Shown piece by piece: positions 61,705 through 64,000 of a stretch of 64,000 bases of DNA. The notes under the pieces are model-generated. The model was not told where the DNA came from. It saw only the letters and a list, made by a program, of their open reading frames with translations, and did no database searches. Each line of letters opens with the position of its first letter. Position 1 is the stretch's first letter. The stretch spans positions 1-64,000 of the forward strand of contig JBEKYC010000002.1 of the NCBI GenBank assembly GCA_049511415.1, written 5' to 3'. This DNA is from Bog-159 sp049511415 (GTDB lineage Bacteria; Acidobacteriota; Terriglobia; Bryobacterales; Bryobacteraceae). Position numbers and translations under genes: made by a program.

Positions 61705-62361
61705 TCATTCGCGCGGATGGGACGCCTCCACCCCCGTAGGACCAGTCAGCGCGGCACGGACGAGCTGGCTGCGCGTGCGAACCCCGGCTTTTCGGAAGAC
61801 TTCCCGCAAAACAGCCTTTTCAGCGCCCTCCGAGATGGCCAGGCGGCTGGCGATTTCCCGGTTGGCCAAGCCGTCCAGAACGCCATCCAGAACTTCCTGC
61901 TCGCGCTTCGTCAATAAACTGCGAAATCCGGGATTTTCGGAGCTGGATACAGACCCGGCCAACGATCGAAGCACCGTGAGATCGATCCAGGCGGCTCCCG
62001 ATGCCACCTGCCGGATCGCTCGGGGAAGGCTGTCCAACGGGCTATGCTTCAGAAACACGCCGGAGGCGCCCGCGCGCAACACGCGCACGAGACCGGCGGT
62101 GTCCTTCTCCGAAGCCAGCACGAGTATCTGCCCCTGGTATCCGGATTTTCGGGCTATGGGAATGAATTCCGCTTCGTCCTGCGGGGACTCGCTGTCCAGC
62201 AAGAGAACATCGACCGCGGACCGGCCGAGGGCCTCCAGCGCCTCATCGTAGGAGCCGCACTCCGCCACGATCTCCAGGTCCGGATCCAACCGCAACTGGC
62301 GGCTGAGACTTTGCCGGACTAAAGCGTAGCCGATTAGTAAGAGTAACTTGATACGCTCCAT
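61705..62361 (-). CDS. LuxR-type response regulator with a degenerate receiver
   Basis: A 218-residue NarL/FixJ-type regulator. The receiver begins IKLLLLIGYALVRQSLSRQL; the normal acidic pair (V-DDH) is replaced by IG, so the Mg-binding pocket is broken, while the acceptor Asp in VDVLLLDSESPQ and the Lys in GVFLKHSPLD remain. The C-terminal LuxR helix-turn-helix is LTKREQEVLDGVLDGLANRE with IASRLAISEGAEKAVLREVF. Phosphorylation is doubtful, and regulation may be by another signal. The start ATG 62361 is chosen for GGGGAAC before it; the frame is open 50 codons further. It is convergent with gph. Confidence 0.82.
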   Translation of the reverse strand: MERIKLLLLIGYALVRQSLSRQLRLDPDLEIVAECGSYDEALEALGRSAVDVLLLDSESPQDEAEFIPIARKSGYQGQILVLASEKDTAGLVRVLRAGASGVFLKHSPLDSLPRAIRQVASGAAWIDLTVLRSLAGSVSSSENPGFRSLLTKREQEVLDGVLDGLANREIASRLAISEGAEKAVLREVFRKAGVRTRSQLVRAALTGPTGVEASHPRE

Positions 62362-62628
62362 GTTCCCCAGTTCCGGAGCCAGCATTATATGGACAGCGCG
62401 GGTGCGCGCCTTCCTCAGCATCTTAAAACGACCACCCATGCCGAAGGCGTCGTCAAACTGAAAGATAGGCTCAGCGGAACCGAAAGATCCGCAGGTTCGA
62501 TCAAAGGATTCCATACATCAACTGATGGCCACCGATCACAAGTAAGAAGATAGTCCACGCGGCTAAGTGAAAGATAGATGGACGGCCCTTCCCGTTCAAC
62601 CGTACATTACGGTTAGACCCCTTCCGCG
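62362..62628. other. Divergent intergenic region
   Basis: A 267-base stretch between the LuxR-type regulator and the RND gene. No gene or repeat is recognised. It must carry the promoters of both divergent genes, which makes the regulator a candidate controller of the pump. Confidence 0.5.
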
Positions 62629-64000
62629 ATGATCCGCCGAATTGTAGATTTCGCGCTGAACAACCGCTTCCTGGTGCTGGCGCTCGCCATCCTTTTATTC
62701 GCGTGGGGAGTGGTCTCATTCAAGAACCTGCCTATCGAGGCCTATCCGGACGTAGCCAACAATTACGTGCAGGTCATCACGCAATGGCCCGGGCGAGCGG
62801 CGGAAGAGGTCGAGCAGCAGGTCACCATCCCGCTCGAAATCGTGATGAATGGCCTGCCTCACCTGGCGCATCTGCGCTCGGTTTCGCTATTCGGCCTTTC
62901 CAGCCTGATGCTCATCTTCGACGACGAATCGGACAATGACTGGAACCGGCAAAAGGTGCTGGAGCGACTCGCGCAAGTGACTCTGCCAGATAATCTGCAG
63001 CCGCAAATGGGCACGGATTACAGCCCGGTCGGCCAGATCATGTTTTACACGCTGACCAGCACCAGTCCCGAGTACGACGTGATGGAGTTGAAGTCACTCG
63101 AGGACTGGGTGCTGGAGAAGCAGTTCAAGTCCGTGCCCAACGTAGTGGATGTTTCCAGCTTCGGCGGCCCGACCAAGGAATACCAGGTGCGCATCGACCC
63201 CAATGCGCTGGTGGCCTATGGGCTGAACATCGCCGACGTGGAGCAGCAACTCACCAACAACAACGTGAATGCGGGCGGCAGCTTCATCCAGGCGGGCTTG
63301 CAGCAGATCAACGTGCGCTCGATCGGCCTGGTCAGCACCGTTCAGGATCTTGCGGAAACGGTGATCAAGACTCAGAACGGCACGCCCCTGCGCGTCCGCG
63401 ATATAGCACGCGTGGCGCAGGGTCCGAAGATCCGTCTGGGGCAATTTGCGAAGGCGATTCATCGGCGCGACGGCAAGATTATCGACGACGACGATGTGGT
63501 CTCGGGCATTGTCCTGCTACGCAAGGGCGCGCGCGCCGACGAGACCCTCGACCTGATACACAAGAAGATCGAGGAATTGAACACCCGCATCCTTCCGCCC
63601 GGCGTAAAAGTGGTTCCGTTTCTGGACCGCAGCGACCTGGTGCACTACACGACGCACACGGTTCTGCACAATCTGACGGAAGGCATCATCCTGGTTTCGA
63701 TTATATTGTTTCTGTTTTTGGGTAATGCGCGGGGCGCGTTCATCGTGGCTCTGACCATCCCGTTTTCACTGTTGTTCGCGGCGATCTGCCTGGACCTGCG
63801 GCACATCCCGGCGAATCTGCTTTCGTTAGGCGCGCTGGATTTCGGCATGGTGGTGGATGGCGCGGTGGTGATGGTCGAGAACATTGTGCGGCACTTGGGG
63901 CGCAACGACGCAGCCGCCAAGACGCCCACGGAGCGCATCCGCGAAGCCGCGCACGAGGTGCAGCGTCCGGTTTTCTACGCCATCGCGATCATCATCACGG
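62629..64000 (+). CDS. CusA/CzcA-family RND efflux permease, 5' part
   Basis: The first 457 codons of an RND transporter; the gene continues beyond the window. The start MIRRIVDFALNNRFLVLALA is the first transmembrane helix, and IEAYPDVANNYVQVITQWPG with AEEVEQQVTIPLE follows, the signature of the heavy-metal (CusA/CzcA) branch instead of the AcrB branch. Periplasmic porter segments lie at about 40-340, then transmembrane helices 2-4 (GIILVSIILFLFLGNARGAF; LSLGALDFGMVVDGAVVMVEN). Metal specificity cannot be told from this part. No stop codon occurs up to base 64000. Confidence 0.9.
   Translation, partial: MIRRIVDFALNNRFLVLALAILLFAWGVVSFKNLPIEAYPDVANNYVQVITQWPGRAAEEVEQQVTIPLEIVMNGLPHLAHLRSVSLFGLSSLMLIFDDESDNDWNRQKVLERLAQVTLPDNLQPQMGTDYSPVGQIMFYTLTSTSPEYDVMELKSLEDWVLEKQFKSVPNVVDVSSFGGPTKEYQVRIDPNALVAYGLNIADVEQQLTNNNVNAGGSFIQAGLQQINVRSIGLVSTVQDLAETVIKTQNGTPLRVRDIARVAQGPKIRLGQFAKAIHRRDGKIIDDDDVVSGIVLLRKGARADETLDLIHKKIEELNTRILPPGVKVVPFLDRSDLVHYTTHTVLHNLTEGIILVSIILFLFLGNARGAFIVALTIPFSLLFAAICLDLRHIPANLLSLGALDFGMVVDGAVVMVENIVRHLGRNDAAAKTPTERIREAAHEVQRPVFYAIAIIIT

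Overview
This 64 kb window comes from a high-GC bacterial chromosome, most likely an acidobacterium of the Candidatus Solibacter/Bryobacterales type. This is inferred from gene content. Markers are an acidobacterial VWFA-related secreted protein, large Oar-like TonB-dependent receptors, a fragment of the Solibacter-type TIGR03437 C-terminal domain, a GloVer tandem-repeat protein, many secreted proteins of unknown role, and heavy use of one- and four-base gene overlaps. Most of the window is ordinary core and accessory chromosome. I found no CRISPR array, prophage, rRNA or tRNA gene.

Layout. 1-1950: 3' end of pyrD, a Uma2 nuclease, a periplasmic metallo-hydrolase and a partial tandem duplication of its 3' end. 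1962-9433: a sigma70-like promoter and a lysine riboswitch ahead of dapE-asd-lysC-dapB-dapA-dapD, with an SDR and a receiver protein at the end. 9381-16436: an envelope/thioredoxin gene trio (minus strand), rsgA, and an iorA-iorB-peptidase unit. 16437-19567: degraded DNA (an IS91-type transposase remnant and a TIGR03437 fragment) flanking rpsA. 19568-24159: galE, an unknown gene, rlmA and a beta-propeller protein. 24268-27666: a four-gene unit built around a PspA/IM30 protein. 27683-31857: an aldolase and sugar-acid dehydratase pair, an HDOD protein and a CDP-alcohol phosphotransferase. 31858-46094: a TonB-receptor remnant with an intact terminator, the VWFA protein, small genes, an Hfq-like protein, hydrolases, ddaH with its permease, and a glycosyltransferase. 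45111-51826: an HPr-kinase-like protein, a TonB receptor and a nucleotidyltransferase-MFS fusion. 52004-56932: a Tat-exported oxidoreductase facing a minus-strand unit of LOR/SDH, queF, a methyltransferase and a CYTH protein. 56958-64000: a LolA-fold protein, a thioesterase, an ion channel, purC-cvpA-fis-gph, a LuxR-type regulator with a degenerate receiver, and the start of a CusA/CzcA-family RND pump.

Three genome-scale patterns cut across this. First, at least ten first genes have a -10-like hexamer only 5-7 bases before the start codon and no Shine-Dalgarno sequence, which predicts leaderless mRNAs. Second, five copies of an ~80 bp palindromic repeat, built from short direct repeats of the type GATGAACACAGA, sit just after stop codons and often inside operons. 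Third, several gene remnants (transposase, TonB receptor, TIGR03437 protein, duplicated hydrolase tail) show active local decay and rearrangement.
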